A stretch of DNA of 64,000 nucleotides. Origin: JAJVID01 sp963743425. GTDB lineage: Bacteria > Acidobacteriota > Blastocatellia > RBC074. The DNA lies in contig CAVUPU010000008.1 of NCBI GenBank assembly GCA_963743425.1, positions 1 to 64,000 of the forward strand. The letters are read 5' to 3'. Below the pieces are notes generated by a model. That model was not told the origin of the DNA. It saw nothing but the letters and a program-made list of their open reading frames with translations, and did not search any database. Shown in pieces: positions 9,544-19,052 of this stretch. The position numbers and the translations under genes are program-made. The first letter of the stretch is position 1. Every line of letters begins with the position of its first letter.

Positions 9544-10077
9544 TCAATCCGCGCCTTGAAGCTCAAGCCATATGCCGCGATAGAAGTACCTGACGAACGA
9601 CGCCTTTTCCGCAAAGGCGTCGTTGATTCCATGATGAGTGATTGGGGGCGGTTTCAGCCCTCCATACGCTTCGTAATATTTGAGTATGTAATCTTTGCCA
9701 ACCGCGGAGATTACCCTGGAATAATACGGCCTTCCTTGTCCGTCTTCCTGTAGATAAAGGCCGTCCTTTGCGGCGGAGATCTCCGCGACCAGTTTCGCTG
9801 AGTCCGCACTGAAAACCAGGATAGACGAAGTTCCTCTACGCGAACACAACGCCGCCCATTCATTTCGTTTCGCGCCTGTGAACGATCCGCGAATGACGTT
9901 GTGCGGGGTTTTGTTGTAGTGATATTGAGGGATCAAACATTTCCGAGCTTCCAGTCTCTCGACAATGGCGGTCGGCAGTTGGCGAAAAGTTCTCGGCGGA
10001 AGCCCAGGGATTGGCGCTTTGATGAACTGTGGCTGGCCTTGCCACAACAATGCGAAGAATATTGTGGTAATAATCAT
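9544..10077 (-). CDS. Hypothetical secreted protein
   Basis: A 177-residue product with a short N-terminal hydrophobic segment (IITTIFFALLW) that could be a signal peptide. The body is mixed alpha/beta with the segments RGSFTGAKRNEWAALCSRRG and ILVFSADSAKLVAEISAAKDG; I do not recognise the family. It is convergent with the TPR gene (14-base gap), so it has its own promoter, probably within the inverted repeat-bearing gap upstream. Function unknown. Confidence 0.65.
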   Translation of the reverse strand: MIITTIFFALLWQGQPQFIKAPIPGLPPRTFRQLPTAIVERLEARKCLIPQYHYNKTPHNVIRGSFTGAKRNEWAALCSRRGTSSILVFSADSAKLVAEISAAKDGLYLQEDGQGRPYYSRVISAVGKDYILKYYEAYGGLKPPPITHHGINDAFAEKASFVRYFYRGIWLELQGAD

Positions 10078-10100
10078 ACTTTTGAAATTCCAACAATCGA

Positions 10101-10187
10101 GAGCGAGCGTTTAGAGTACCGACTTTAGTCGGCAGGGCTTGGCGTCCGAACGCCGCCGACTGAAGTCGGTACTCTAAACGCTCGTCT
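10101..10187. repeat. Inverted repeat, ACCGACTT(T/C)AGTCGG type
   Basis: Nearly perfect arms at 10101-10133 and 10154-10187, with weaker complementarity extending to about 10090 and 10198. It sits between two minus-strand genes and could form a hairpin in RNA or DNA. No transposase is attached. Confidence 0.8.
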
Positions 10188-10243
10188 CCGATAGTTGTAG
10201 TTAAACTGAATGCGCCAATGTTGGTCGTTCCGATTTAGGCCCG

Positions 10244-12379
10244 TTACGGCCTCCCGCCATTCAGCACCAGATTCTCGATGAAGAACTCCATCATCCGGTC
10301 CGACCTTATTCCGGAGTGTCCCACATCGGGGCCGACCTGCACGTCGAAGCTCTTGCCCGCCCTTTGCAACGCCTGGATGAGCTGCATCGAGTTGTTCGGG
10401 TGGACGTTGTTGTCGGCGGTGCCGTAATAGATCATCAAACGGCCTTTCAGTTTGTCGGCGTAATTCATGGCATTGCCCGCTTCGTAGCCTTCCTTGTTCT
10501 CCTGCGGAATCCACATATAACGCTCGGTGTAGATGGTGTCGTAGTGATGCCACGAGGTCACGGCGGAGGAGGCCGACGCGGCCTGAAAGACGTCAGGATG
10601 GCGCAGCAGGAGCATCGCCGAAGCGTAACCGCCGTATGACGAGCCGAAGACGCCGACGCGGTTCTTGTCAACGTAGGGGCGGCTCCAGAGCGATTTGACG
10701 CCCGCCGCCAGATCGTCCATTTCGACCACGCCGAGTTTCATGTAGATGGCGTCGAGGAACCGTTTGCCGCGCCCGCCGGCGCTGTGCGAATCGAGTGTCG
10801 CCACCAGGAATCCGTACTCCGTGAGCGCGTCCGGCAGAGTGAAGGTCGCGCGCGCGCCGTTGGTGGCGGGACCTGCGTAAACACGGACCAGCAGCGGATA
10901 TTTTTTGCTCGGATCAAAGTTTGACGGGAAATGAAGCAGTCCGTGCAAATCGGTAACTCCGTCCGCGGCTTTGTAATTGATCAACTCGACGCGCTTCAGT
11001 CCGAGTTGGTCGAATCTGGTCGCGTCGCTCTTGGCCAGCTCTTCGACGACACGGGCCTCGGCGTCCACCAGTCGCGTCGCAGGCGGCGAGTCGTGCGTCT
11101 GAGCCACGTCGATGAAGTGTTTGCCGTCCGGCGCGATGTCCACCAGGTGATTGAAGGCCGGATCGGTGAGCCGTTTGTCGCCGCGTCCATCCAGGCCGAC
11201 GCGATGCAATTGCAGCTTCATGTGGTTGTCGCCGCTGCGCGCCATGTAGTAGAGCATCCCCGCCTCTTCGTCCACGCGCACGATGGCGCTGACCTCGAAT
11301 TGATGATCGGTCAGCGTCGACAGCAGCTTGCCGCTCAAATCGTAGAGATAGTAGTTGCGCCAGCCCGTTCGCTCCGAAGCCCAGATGAATCGTTTGCCGT
11401 CCTTCAAAAACCTCATCGTCGGAGAGTTTTCGGTCCAACTCGGCAGCCATTCTTCTCGCACAATCACGCGGCATTTGCCGGTCTCGGGGTTGCAGGCGAT
11501 GAACTCCATGACGTTCTGCCGCCGGTTGGTTCGGTTGCAGAGCAATTCGCTTCCGTCGGGCGACCACGAGACGCGATAGACGTAATGGCCGATGACGGAA
11601 TTGTCGAACGGCTTTCCGTCACGGGCATCGACCCGAATGGTCTTCTTCGTATCGAGGTCGTAAATGAACAGATCGGCGACCGGATTGGGCGCGCCCGCTT
11701 TCGGATAGGCCTCGATGTCCATCCTGCTTTGGAGCCTGGTCTGATCGAGCTGCAGGAAGTAATCCGGAACGGCGCTCTCGTCGAAGCGATAGAAGGCGAT
11801 CTTCCGGCTGTTGGGCGACCACCACATCGCGGAGTTCTGGTTCAACTCCTCGCCGTAGACCCAACTGGCCGAGCCGTATTTGACGCGCGTCTTCTCATTG
11901 CCGTCCGTCGTAATGGCGATCTCATTGCCGCCGCCCGGATCGCTCAGCCACAGATTGCGGTCGCGGTAGAAGGCTTTCAGCTTTTCATTCGGCGAGAGGA
12001 CCGAATTGAATTGGCGCCCGCGCTCGGGGCCGCCAGCTTCACGGCGGCGGCCTCCGGACGCGCCAGGCGGAGACGGGTTGTTCTCTCCGGTCGGCGCTAC
12101 CTCCACCGTCGTCCGAGTGGCGATCGTGTAGCGATAGGCCTTGCCGTCTTTGCGATATTCAAACGCCTGACCGCCGTCTTTCCAGACCACCGAGAGAGCG
12201 CCCAATTTGACCGAGCCGGGAATCTCGCGACTCATCTTCTGGTGCTGTTCGTACCCGGGCATCGTTTTCAAGCGGTCTTGCGCGCTGGTGTTTGTTGGCG
12301 CGACGCCGCCAAGGCCGAGAATGGTCAATAGCGCAATCGCCGGGATATTGCGCAAAACGATAGCCGTTCGTTTTTTCAT
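10244..12379 (-). CDS. Secreted DPP-IV-like S9 peptidase
   Basis: A prolyl-oligopeptidase-clan peptidase of the dipeptidyl-peptidase IV type. The start at 12379 (MKKRTAIVLRN) is chosen because it has GAGGAA upstream and gives a signal peptide; the open frame extends 27 codons further without support. The N-terminal DPP-IV propeller covers about residues 60-450 (YGEELNQNSAMWWSPNSRKIA and similar). The catalytic domain shows Ser581 in GSSYGGYAS, an Asp in YGTADNNVH and a His in DVGHSG. At 711 residues it is a normal length. It probably removes N-terminal dipeptides from exported or environmental peptides. A run of Gly/Arg (GGRRREAGGPERG) near residue 110 looks like a linker. Confidence 0.92.
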   Translation of the reverse strand: MKKRTAIVLRNIPAIALLTILGLGGVAPTNTSAQDRLKTMPGYEQHQKMSREIPGSVKLGALSVVWKDGGQAFEYRKDGKAYRYTIATRTTVEVAPTGENNPSPPGASGGRRREAGGPERGRQFNSVLSPNEKLKAFYRDRNLWLSDPGGGNEIAITTDGNEKTRVKYGSASWVYGEELNQNSAMWWSPNSRKIAFYRFDESAVPDYFLQLDQTRLQSRMDIEAYPKAGAPNPVADLFIYDLDTKKTIRVDARDGKPFDNSVIGHYVYRVSWSPDGSELLCNRTNRRQNVMEFIACNPETGKCRVIVREEWLPSWTENSPTMRFLKDGKRFIWASERTGWRNYYLYDLSGKLLSTLTDHQFEVSAIVRVDEEAGMLYYMARSGDNHMKLQLHRVGLDGRGDKRLTDPAFNHLVDIAPDGKHFIDVAQTHDSPPATRLVDAEARVVEELAKSDATRFDQLGLKRVELINYKAADGVTDLHGLLHFPSNFDPSKKYPLLVRVYAGPATNGARATFTLPDALTEYGFLVATLDSHSAGGRGKRFLDAIYMKLGVVEMDDLAAGVKSLWSRPYVDKNRVGVFGSSYGGYASAMLLLRHPDVFQAASASSAVTSWHHYDTIYTERYMWIPQENKEGYEAGNAMNYADKLKGRLMIYYGTADNNVHPNNSMQLIQALQRAGKSFDVQVGPDVGHSGIRSDRMMEFFIENLVLNGGRP

Positions 12380-12453
12380 ATTTCGTATTTCCTCGTGGGA
12401 TTCGTGATGATTGCTGAAATTGTCTACTGATACAGAGCCGGCGACATTGAGAT

Positions 12454-12542
12454 GTAGCAACCACGGATTTTCACAGATGCGACGGATCAGCGCGGATAAT
12501 CCGTGACAATCCGCCGCATCCGTGTAAATCCGCGGTTGCTAC
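12454..12542. repeat. Inverted repeat, GGATTTTCACRGATGCGACGGAT family, copy 1
   Basis: Imperfect palindrome with arms GTAGCAACCACGGATTTTCA and TAAATCCGCGGTTGCTAC surrounding GATGCGACGGATCA. A close relative lies at 46522-46618. Such non-coding palindromes behave like REP/MITE-type elements; no mobilising enzyme is nearby. Confidence 0.85.
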
Positions 12543-12590
12543 TATTCCAATCTCTGTGTTTCGATTTAGCCGTTCGATCCACTTTACAGA

Positions 12591-14303
12591 TTACTCCACG
12601 ATCTTACCGCCGCTACCTTTGCCAACGCGCGGCCCACGGTTGTCCCGCGCGGGTGGGTGGTCGTGATTGGCTACGCGGCGTCCGGTCTCGTAAACCAACT
12701 GCCCGATGCGCGTCATCTTCTCGAAGTTGATCTTCTCGACATGGTCGGTGTTGACGTGATAGTCGGGATGAAGTCCCGTCGTAAAGAAGACTACGGGGAT
12801 GCCTTTGGCCGCATAGCTGTAATGATCACTGCGATAATAGACCTGCTCCGGATCGGTCGGATCGTTCAATTCGAAATCGAGCTTGAGCGGTTTGGCCAAA
12901 CCGGCGTTGGCATCCACGGCGATGTTGTGCAGTTCGGTGCTGATGCGGTCGGAGCCGACCAGATAGACCGAGTTCGCTTCTTCCGCCTTGTCGTCGCGAT
13001 TGCGCCCGACCATGTCCATATTGAGGTTGGCGACGATCTTATCAATCGGCGTCGTCGGATAATCGGCGTGGAAGCGCGATCCCCACAATCCGCGCTCTTC
13101 GCCCGCGAACCAGAGGAACATCAACGAACGCTTCGGCTTCGGCCCCAGGGCGAACGCCTTCGCGACGCCGAGCAATGTGGCCGTTCCCGATCCGTCGTCG
13201 TCCGCGCCGTTCCAGATGCGGTCTTCGACCGCGCCCTCTTTGACGCGCCCCACGGCGCCTGCGCCCTGGCGCACACCTTGCACGACTTCGCCCTCGGCGT
13301 AACCCTGGTGATCGTAATGCGCGCCGAAGGTCACGTAGGTGTCCTTGAGTTTCGGATCGGTTCCCTCGACCACGCCGATGACGTTGCGCGTGAATTGGGT
13401 GCGCACGATCCGGTAATCGGCGTCGAGATTGAAGGTGAGCTTGACGCCTTTGAGCGTGAACGACGGCAGCGGCTCCTGCTTCGCGGCCTTCTCTTTCAAT
13501 TCGGCGTATTTGACCTCGGCGTTGCTGAATAAGAATTCAAAGAAATCGTCCTGAGCGGTGACATTCGGCGGCAGCGGATGATCCAATCGCTGCGTGGTGG
13601 TGAAGTCTGCTGGCTCGAGACCGCCGCGGGCGCCCGCTCCGGCGGCTCCAGCGCCAGCGCCGCCCGGCCTTCCTCCGAATCCGCCTCCGCTGACGCCGAC
13701 ACTCGCCAAAGCCTTCCGTTGATCGGTGGCGTAGCGAGCGCGCCCGCCGAGCAAGCGGCGGAACTGCGGCCCCAACCCCTTCGGCCCATTGGCGCCGAGG
13801 TAGACGACGGCTTTACCATTCACGTCCTTGCCTGTGTAATCATTGTGATTGGCGAGCGGCGCGTCGAGGCCGTAGCCGAGGAATTCGACCTGATCCACGG
13901 TGAAGTTGCGTTTGCCGCCGACGTTCCTGGGAAAAGTAATGCCCTCGCCGTCTTTGAAAACACGCGTCTGGCCGTTCACTTCAACCGCAAGCGTCGAACG
14001 GTTCGCGCTCTTGACGCCGAGCACGCGCACGCGATGAAAGTACGAGCCGTTGTCGCCGCCCGGCTTGACGCCCCACGAGCGCAGTTGTTCGGCCAGATAG
14101 GCGGCGGCCAACCCCAGCCCCTCAGAGAACGTGGCGCGCCCTTCGAGTTCGTCCGAAGCCAGATAGGACAACCACTTCTGCAGGTCATCGGCCCTCACAG
14201 TAGCTCTATCAGCTTTGCGGTTCTGCCCGGGAACGGCGCTGAGCGTCAGGCAGAGCGTAATGGCCAACACTAATATACTTGTCATACGATGAGAGAGCTT
14301 CAT
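12591..14303 (-). CDS. Secreted M28 family zinc aminopeptidase
   Basis: A 570-residue exported aminopeptidase. The start at 14303 (MKLSHRMTSILVLAI) is preceded by AGGAGG and gives a signal peptide; an upstream start would add 17 residues without function. A PA-like insert lies near residues 90-260 and includes a low-complexity Gly/Ala run (GGGFGGRPGGAGAGAAGAGARG). The M28 domain shows the zinc ligands: His in FGAHYDHQGY, Asp in NGADDDGSGT, the Glu pair in FAGEERGLWGS, Asp in LNMDMVG and a C-terminal His in DYHVNTDH. It would trim N-terminal residues from peptides, complementing the two S9 enzymes nearby. Confidence 0.93.
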   Translation of the reverse strand: MKLSHRMTSILVLAITLCLTLSAVPGQNRKADRATVRADDLQKWLSYLASDELEGRATFSEGLGLAAAYLAEQLRSWGVKPGGDNGSYFHRVRVLGVKSANRSTLAVEVNGQTRVFKDGEGITFPRNVGGKRNFTVDQVEFLGYGLDAPLANHNDYTGKDVNGKAVVYLGANGPKGLGPQFRRLLGGRARYATDQRKALASVGVSGGGFGGRPGGAGAGAAGAGARGGLEPADFTTTQRLDHPLPPNVTAQDDFFEFLFSNAEVKYAELKEKAAKQEPLPSFTLKGVKLTFNLDADYRIVRTQFTRNVIGVVEGTDPKLKDTYVTFGAHYDHQGYAEGEVVQGVRQGAGAVGRVKEGAVEDRIWNGADDDGSGTATLLGVAKAFALGPKPKRSLMFLWFAGEERGLWGSRFHADYPTTPIDKIVANLNMDMVGRNRDDKAEEANSVYLVGSDRISTELHNIAVDANAGLAKPLKLDFELNDPTDPEQVYYRSDHYSYAAKGIPVVFFTTGLHPDYHVNTDHVEKINFEKMTRIGQLVYETGRRVANHDHPPARDNRGPRVGKGSGGKIVE

Positions 14304-14967
14304 TATTTTTCCTCCTGATTGGCGGTTGCAATGGTTGGAAATCTTCACGGTCAAATCCGATTACGCAATGTTGTCACGCGAGGTTACAGCATTCGCGAGG
14401 CCATCTCTTGCCTGGCGACGCTACAGACGCCTATGGTCATGGGCATGATCAGGGCTTCGAAAGCAGGGGATATCGATGACTAAGTAATTGCAGTTGGGTT
14501 TAACCTGAGTGTCTTTCCATGTCCACATCTTCCAGGAGGATGGCAAGAATTAAAGCGCGGTTCAGGCCCAGAACATTAGACGGGAGAAGTTCAAACGCGA
14601 GTGATCGCAGGTGACTTTGACATGGAATACTGCTGGCAAACTCAGAAAGCGAGCCTCACGGCTCTTAGCTCCGTAGGGAGCATGATGTTCTTAGAACTCG
14701 GCGGGCAATTCCTCCGGTTCCGTAGGAGCGACATGCGCCGCATGTCGCTCCTACGGAGCTGGGAGATCTATCGCGTAACGCGTTCTATAAATATTCCGCG
14801 CCTCCGGCGCTACGGAATTAGGGAGTTTGCCAGCAGTATCACATGGGAAAGGAATCCAAATGCTGGAATCCGACGCTTTGACGCAGTCGGGCGAAACAAG
14901 CTGACGGCGGTGGAATGTCCCCCGCCGCCAACCACTGCCGCCGCCGATTTGAAAGCTATTGACGTCT
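14304..14967. other. Intergenic region holding a nested inverted repeat
   Basis: No gene is supported here. The region contains the 213-base nested palindrome at 14627-14839 and otherwise unremarkable sequence. The downstream gene on the minus strand ends at 14968. Confidence 0.6.
14627..14839. repeat. Nested palindromic element
   Basis: Outer arms of 17 bases (ATACTGCTGGCAAACTC at 14627-14643 and its complement at 14823-14839) are perfect. Inside lies a 19-base perfect palindrome around a single base (TCCGTAGGAGCGACATGCG, 14719-14757). The element could fold into a cruciform or a stable RNA structure. It has no coding content that I can recognise. Confidence 0.85.
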
Positions 14968-17013
14968 TCAGTTGTTCCTGAGCAATTTCCCCATAAACGA
15001 GACGAAATCAAGGCCGAAGCCAACGCGGTAATAGTCGCGGTTAAACTGAGAGACCGGGAGCATAACCGTCTTGGGATCGAACCTTGTTTCCGGGGTTGTT
15101 ACTTCCTCCAAAATCAGCGGGGCTTTTATGCTGGATCGAACCGGCCTTACTATCGCCGTCCCGAAGAGATTGATGAACTTCAGGGTTTCGTACGGCAACG
15201 GGAAATAGCCGTCCAACCTCAATACGCCGCCGCGCGCTCTCCCTCCCGTAACAAACTCATTGATTCCGAACTGCAGATCTAATTGCGCCGGGAATCGCTG
15301 AAGCGGGACGTTGTGCCGGTTGAAGAAGAAAGTCTGTATTCTGAACCCGGCGTAATACTGCCGAAAGAAACGATCCCTATCGGATTGCGCGAATGCGACG
15401 AAATCCTTACCATCCAGTTGCCCGTCGCCGACCTGTTTATTGTAATCGGCTCTGAACTGATCGGAGATTTTGAATGTGCGGACTGTCTGCGACGGGTTGG
15501 TAGGCGTAACGAACCCTCCGCCGGCGATAAATGAAAGTGAGAATTTCTGTTTCGTGTCACGGTCGAAGCTCGGCAGCAAAGAGGTATTACTGAACCAGGG
15601 TAGCCGGACTTCAATTCCCCCCAGGTAATCGAAGACCCGCGCCGCTTCGTTGGCCTTGAGATTGGAAATGTTCGTGACCAGCCCGCCATTGCTGAGAGAG
15701 CCGATAGTGACGTTACCCGATTGCGGCGCGCTGATAACACGAATCGCGCCCCACGTCCGCCACCGCTCGCCGAAATCCGGATTGATCTTTTGCCGGAACG
15801 GCAGCGACTGGCTGATGAAAAGATCGAAGAAATAGTTCTGCTCGAAATCCGACGAGGATGCGCCGGCCTGTTGATAGCCGACTACCGCCCGGGTTAGCAG
15901 GCTGACGGGCCGATCCTCGATTGGCAGGTCGAGTTCCAGGTCGGAGTCAGTGACAACGACTTTTCTCTTTGTGAGATAGTTGTCGGCTTCGGTCGAGAAG
16001 GTGTAGGCCTCCCCCTCCGTGTTCTTCCCGAGTGTAACGCTGTAGAAGCCGTCCTTGTCAGTGGTTGTGGTTATCAGCTTATCGCCCAGCTCGACGCGGA
16101 CAGGGACTTTGCCGATGTAACCGTTAAGAGTCAGAAGCAGTCTCTTCAGCGTATCTTTGGACAATCGCGTATTTTCCGCGTTCATGGATTGAAATGTGTT
16201 CAACCGAGGGGGATTTTTAGCGTTTAGGATATATCTAAGAAGCTCAACTACCGCCTTTTTGCGGTTCCCGTTGACTGTTTGTCTTTCCGCATCGTTCCGA
16301 CAAATCGTTTGTTGACCGTTCGGCGTCCCATTCTTACTTGTCGCGGCGCAATGTTCTGAAAAACCGGCGTCGCAGAGATGGCTTTTCACCGTGTCATCGC
16401 TACTCAACTCCTCGTCGCTTTGAATCAGCGCGAAAATCTCGTCGAGCGAAGCCGATCTGAGCCTTCCACGCACCTTAAACCTGGTGGTCTCTTTCGGGCT
16501 GTCATCCGCCGCCGACGCTTTAATCTCGGCGCCGGGTTCCTTCGACGGCGCTGAGTTTATACGCGAAAGAGGCGCAGGAAGAGCTGGCGCGCCGGCGATT
16601 CGCAGGCTCGGCTGGCCGGAAGCCTGGCCTGTCACTATCCGCAACGGAGCGGGCTGTATCGTCAACGTAAACTCCTGAGAAAAAGTCTGAGGTGGTTGAG
16701 ACGAGTCCGAAACTTCTATGACGAATTTGTACGGGTCGTGGCGGGCTGATTTCGGCGTCCCATGCAAATTCCCGGACACCTCCAACTTCATTTCCGGCGG
16801 CAGGTCGCCTTCCTTCACTCGCCAGGCCAGCGGCGGCAGCCCGCCTTCGGCCCGAAACTGGTGGCTGTATTCGGCGCCCGCTTTGGCCTCGGGCAAAGTT
16901 GTAGCCGGTTCGTTTAGGATCAATGTAATCGGCGTTGCGAAGAGAACAGGACCGAAATGAGCGATGAGTAGTAGAAACGCTGAGCATAAAGTGATTTTTC
17001 TGATTGTGCGCAT
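14968..17013 (-). CDS. Secreted protein with Ig-like domain and barrel-like C-terminus
   Basis: A 681-residue exported protein; start at 17013 (MRTIRKITLCSAFLLLIAHF) has AGGAG upstream and gives a signal peptide. Residues about 30-120 look like a putative Ig (He-PIG) domain (AGAEYSHQFRAEGGLPPLAW, then GTPKSARHDPYKF). A carboxypeptidase-regulatory-like fold with KDGFYSVTLGK follows near residue 330. The last 300 residues alternate polar and hydrophobic positions and contain FDYLGGIEVRLPWFSN and FIAGGGFVT, consistent with an outer-membrane beta-barrel. It may expose the Ig domain in the periplasm or outside. The domain order resembles the envelope protein at 37375. It precedes the caspase-like gene on the same strand by about 210 bases. 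Specific function unknown. Confidence 0.7.
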   Translation of the reverse strand: MRTIRKITLCSAFLLLIAHFGPVLFATPITLILNEPATTLPEAKAGAEYSHQFRAEGGLPPLAWRVKEGDLPPEMKLEVSGNLHGTPKSARHDPYKFVIEVSDSSQPPQTFSQEFTLTIQPAPLRIVTGQASGQPSLRIAGAPALPAPLSRINSAPSKEPGAEIKASAADDSPKETTRFKVRGRLRSASLDEIFALIQSDEELSSDDTVKSHLCDAGFSEHCAATSKNGTPNGQQTICRNDAERQTVNGNRKKAVVELLRYILNAKNPPRLNTFQSMNAENTRLSKDTLKRLLLTLNGYIGKVPVRVELGDKLITTTTDKDGFYSVTLGKNTEGEAYTFSTEADNYLTKRKVVVTDSDLELDLPIEDRPVSLLTRAVVGYQQAGASSSDFEQNYFFDLFISQSLPFRQKINPDFGERWRTWGAIRVISAPQSGNVTIGSLSNGGLVTNISNLKANEAARVFDYLGGIEVRLPWFSNTSLLPSFDRDTKQKFSLSFIAGGGFVTPTNPSQTVRTFKISDQFRADYNKQVGDGQLDGKDFVAFAQSDRDRFFRQYYAGFRIQTFFFNRHNVPLQRFPAQLDLQFGINEFVTGGRARGGVLRLDGYFPLPYETLKFINLFGTAIVRPVRSSIKAPLILEEVTTPETRFDPKTVMLPVSQFNRDYYRVGFGLDFVSFMGKLLRNN

Positions 17014-17225
17014 GTTATTTCTCCTGATTATTGAGGCGACGTGAGAATCAACCAAAATCGCCAAGAACCTCTTTCATAGCCCGCTCTCCGTTCGATTTAC
17101 TAAGACAAGCTTGGCTGAGGACGCTTAATAAACCTCATCGGCGGTCATAGCGATGCGAGTTGTATGCTTGGTCTCCGCATCTGCCTGGCCATATTTCTGT
17201 TACAACTCACACAAGAGTTGTGACC

Positions 17226-18029
17226 TCATTCAAAAACCCTCCACGCCTTCTGTGACCGGGTTCCCCCGAAGTTGGGTTTCTGGGGGTAGTTTTGATTTGG
17301 CAGTCGTTCACGGATGGCCTTGAACCAGTCGCCATAACTCGCGTCGGGCGGCAGGCTTTCCAAAGCTTTGATGGCGTAGTAAGTGAAGGCCCCGTTAGGC
17401 CGCCCATTGAATACCGCGTCGTAGCTGTACTCAGTGTCCTGACAGCCGCTGATGAGAACCCCGCCGAACGAACGCGGCGTCCCATTCGGACGACGTGGCG
17501 CCAGCGCGGCCGCCACCGGCAGTAAGTCTGATGACAGGAAATTCCCGGGCGGAAGTGAGCGGACTCGCGGCTCACCGGCTCCATTGAATAAAGGGGCGAA
17601 CTTGATGACCGTGCCGGAATGACAGGAGTCAGGGATAAACACGATACGAACGCCGCGCTCCCGCTCCGCAAAGATGTCATACAACTCGTCATCGGTCAGC
17701 GGGCCATTCTGTCTGACGTCATAAGGACATAAGACCTCATCGCGGGCGTCAGGTTCATCGTTGTCGAGATCAGGAATCCACGAACCGTGGCCGGAATAAA
17801 TGATAACCAGCGTGTCTCCTGCCTTCCCTTCGCGCACAAGGCTTTGAATGCCATTGTACATAGCTTCCTTAGTAGCCTGGTTGTTCAGAAGAAGCTGGGC
17901 AGTAAAGCCACGGCTCTCAAGCGCAGCCTTCCAATCCTTCGCGTCGTTGACGCAGCCGGAAAGATCGCTGCCGGAGCCGGGGTAGTCGTTGATGCCAATA
18001 CAGATTGCTTTTTTGTTAATTTTGTTCAT
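17226..18029 (-). CDS. Caspase-fold cysteine peptidase (metacaspase-like, C14)
   Basis: A 267-residue stand-alone peptidase domain of the caspase superfamily. The N-terminus KAICIGINDYPG and the diad are clear: His81 in IIYSGHGSW and Cys136 in PDSCHSG. An acidic stretch after the His (DLDNDEPDARDE) is typical of metacaspases, which cut after Arg/Lys and often need calcium. There is no signal peptide, membrane helix or adaptor domain, so the enzyme is probably cytosolic. The start at 18029 has AAGGAG upstream. It is divergent from an ECF-like sigma gene with a 240-base shared promoter region, suggesting joint regulation with the sigma/CHAT genes. Confidence 0.92.
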   Translation of the reverse strand: MNKINKKAICIGINDYPGSGSDLSGCVNDAKDWKAALESRGFTAQLLLNNQATKEAMYNGIQSLVREGKAGDTLVIIYSGHGSWIPDLDNDEPDARDEVLCPYDVRQNGPLTDDELYDIFAERERGVRIVFIPDSCHSGTVIKFAPLFNGAGEPRVRSLPPGNFLSSDLLPVAAALAPRRPNGTPRSFGGVLISGCQDTEYSYDAVFNGRPNGAFTYYAIKALESLPPDASYGDWFKAIRERLPNQNYPQKPNFGGTRSQKAWRVFE

Positions 18030-18200
18030 AGTGAAACGCTCCTTTATGCGACAAGTTACTATGGTGGCTTTCATTGGTCGAAAGCGCTTCCGCTCTAAAT
18101 CGGAGTAAGGCGGGAGAAATTTCATCGCCTGGCAAAATAAATTTATGGCGGGCCGGAGGCGGCCTATTAAAGGTTCGCCGAATACAATGAGCCAAAATGC

Positions 18201-18228
18201 TTGCGCAATAAGACAGGCGTTTTATAAT
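18201..18228 (+). promoter_or_regulatory. Sigma70-like promoter in the caspase/sigma divergent region
   Basis: TTGCGC (18201-18206) and TATAAT (18223-18228) are separated by 16 bases and point toward the sigma-factor gene. This is a good match to a housekeeping promoter, so basal expression may not need the encoded sigma factor itself. Confidence 0.45.
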
Positions 18229-18272
18229 GCACGCCGTCTTACCTGTACTGAAATCTCCAAGCAATCTCCCGA

Positions 18273-18973
18273 ATGGGGCGAAGCGGTGAGCGGGGCGTGG
18301 CCAGGGTCGCGGTGAGTCGAAACGAAACTCCGCAAGCCGCCCGCCAGGAAACGCGCCAGGCGCCGCCGACGCTTATGTGGACTGGGAATCTGACAAAAGA
18401 GAAGTTTGACCGGCTGATGGAATGGCTGGGGAAAGACCGCGAATCGGCCGCGCTGAAATACGAGGCCATTCGCCGTGACCTCATAAGGCATTTCGGCCAA
18501 GTGTGGGCGCCGACGCCGAAGAACTGGCCGACGAGACCATCAATCGTGTCATCGAAAAACTGCCTCAGATCATCGACTCATACACGGGCGATCCGAAATA
18601 TCTTTTCTTCCGCTACGCTCAACTGATGCGCCTCGAACACATCAGAAAACTTGCCCGCAGAAAACTGCCCCGCGAAGACGACTATCGAACGACTGGCGAC
18701 ATGCCCGATCCTCGGACGTTCGCGAAGGCGAAGGCGGAGGCGGAGGCGGGGGAGCGGGATGACGTTTGTCTGATCGAATGCCTGCGAAAGTTGCGGCCCG
18801 AAGAGCGGCGCATATTCCTTTTGTACTACCGGGAAGGGAACCGGCTTCAGCTCGATTGGCGGCGCAACCTGGCCGCGGAGGCGGGCATTTCGCTTAACGC
18901 GCTGCGACTGCAAATCCACCGGCAGAAAGAGAGACTGTACGCCTGCATCGTTGAATGCCGGCGGCGGAATTAA
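18273..18973 (+). CDS. ECF-like RNA polymerase sigma factor A (frameshifted)
   Basis: A sigma70-family transcription factor of ECF size. Two overlapping frames together make one protein: the first (18273 to about 18506) gives LTKEKFDRLMEWLGKDRESA, the second (about 18506 to 18973) gives ADAEELADETINRVIEKL through a C-terminal region 4 helix-turn-helix (LRPEERRIFLLYYREGN ... SLNALRLQIHRQKERL). Aligning with the intact sigma factor at 50405 puts a one-base frame change at 18504-18507. True start is uncertain: ATG 18273 or GTG 18312. It stands just upstream of the CHAT protein that carries an anti-sigma-like domain, suggesting cognate partners. Whether the frame change is real, programmed or a sequencing error cannot be told. 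Confidence 0.8.
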
Positions 18974-19052
18974 GGGCGCTGATTTTTTTCATGAAATTTG
19001 CGGCGCGCGAAGGACATTTCCTTTGAGGACGCGTTGCGACTGTGAGCGAGTC

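Noticed and set aside
10931..12331. Long plus-strand open frame (466 codons) inside the DPP-IV gene
   Set aside because: It is the antisense shadow of a real peptidase gene; no domain or ribosome site, and composition matches a reversed GC-rich gene.
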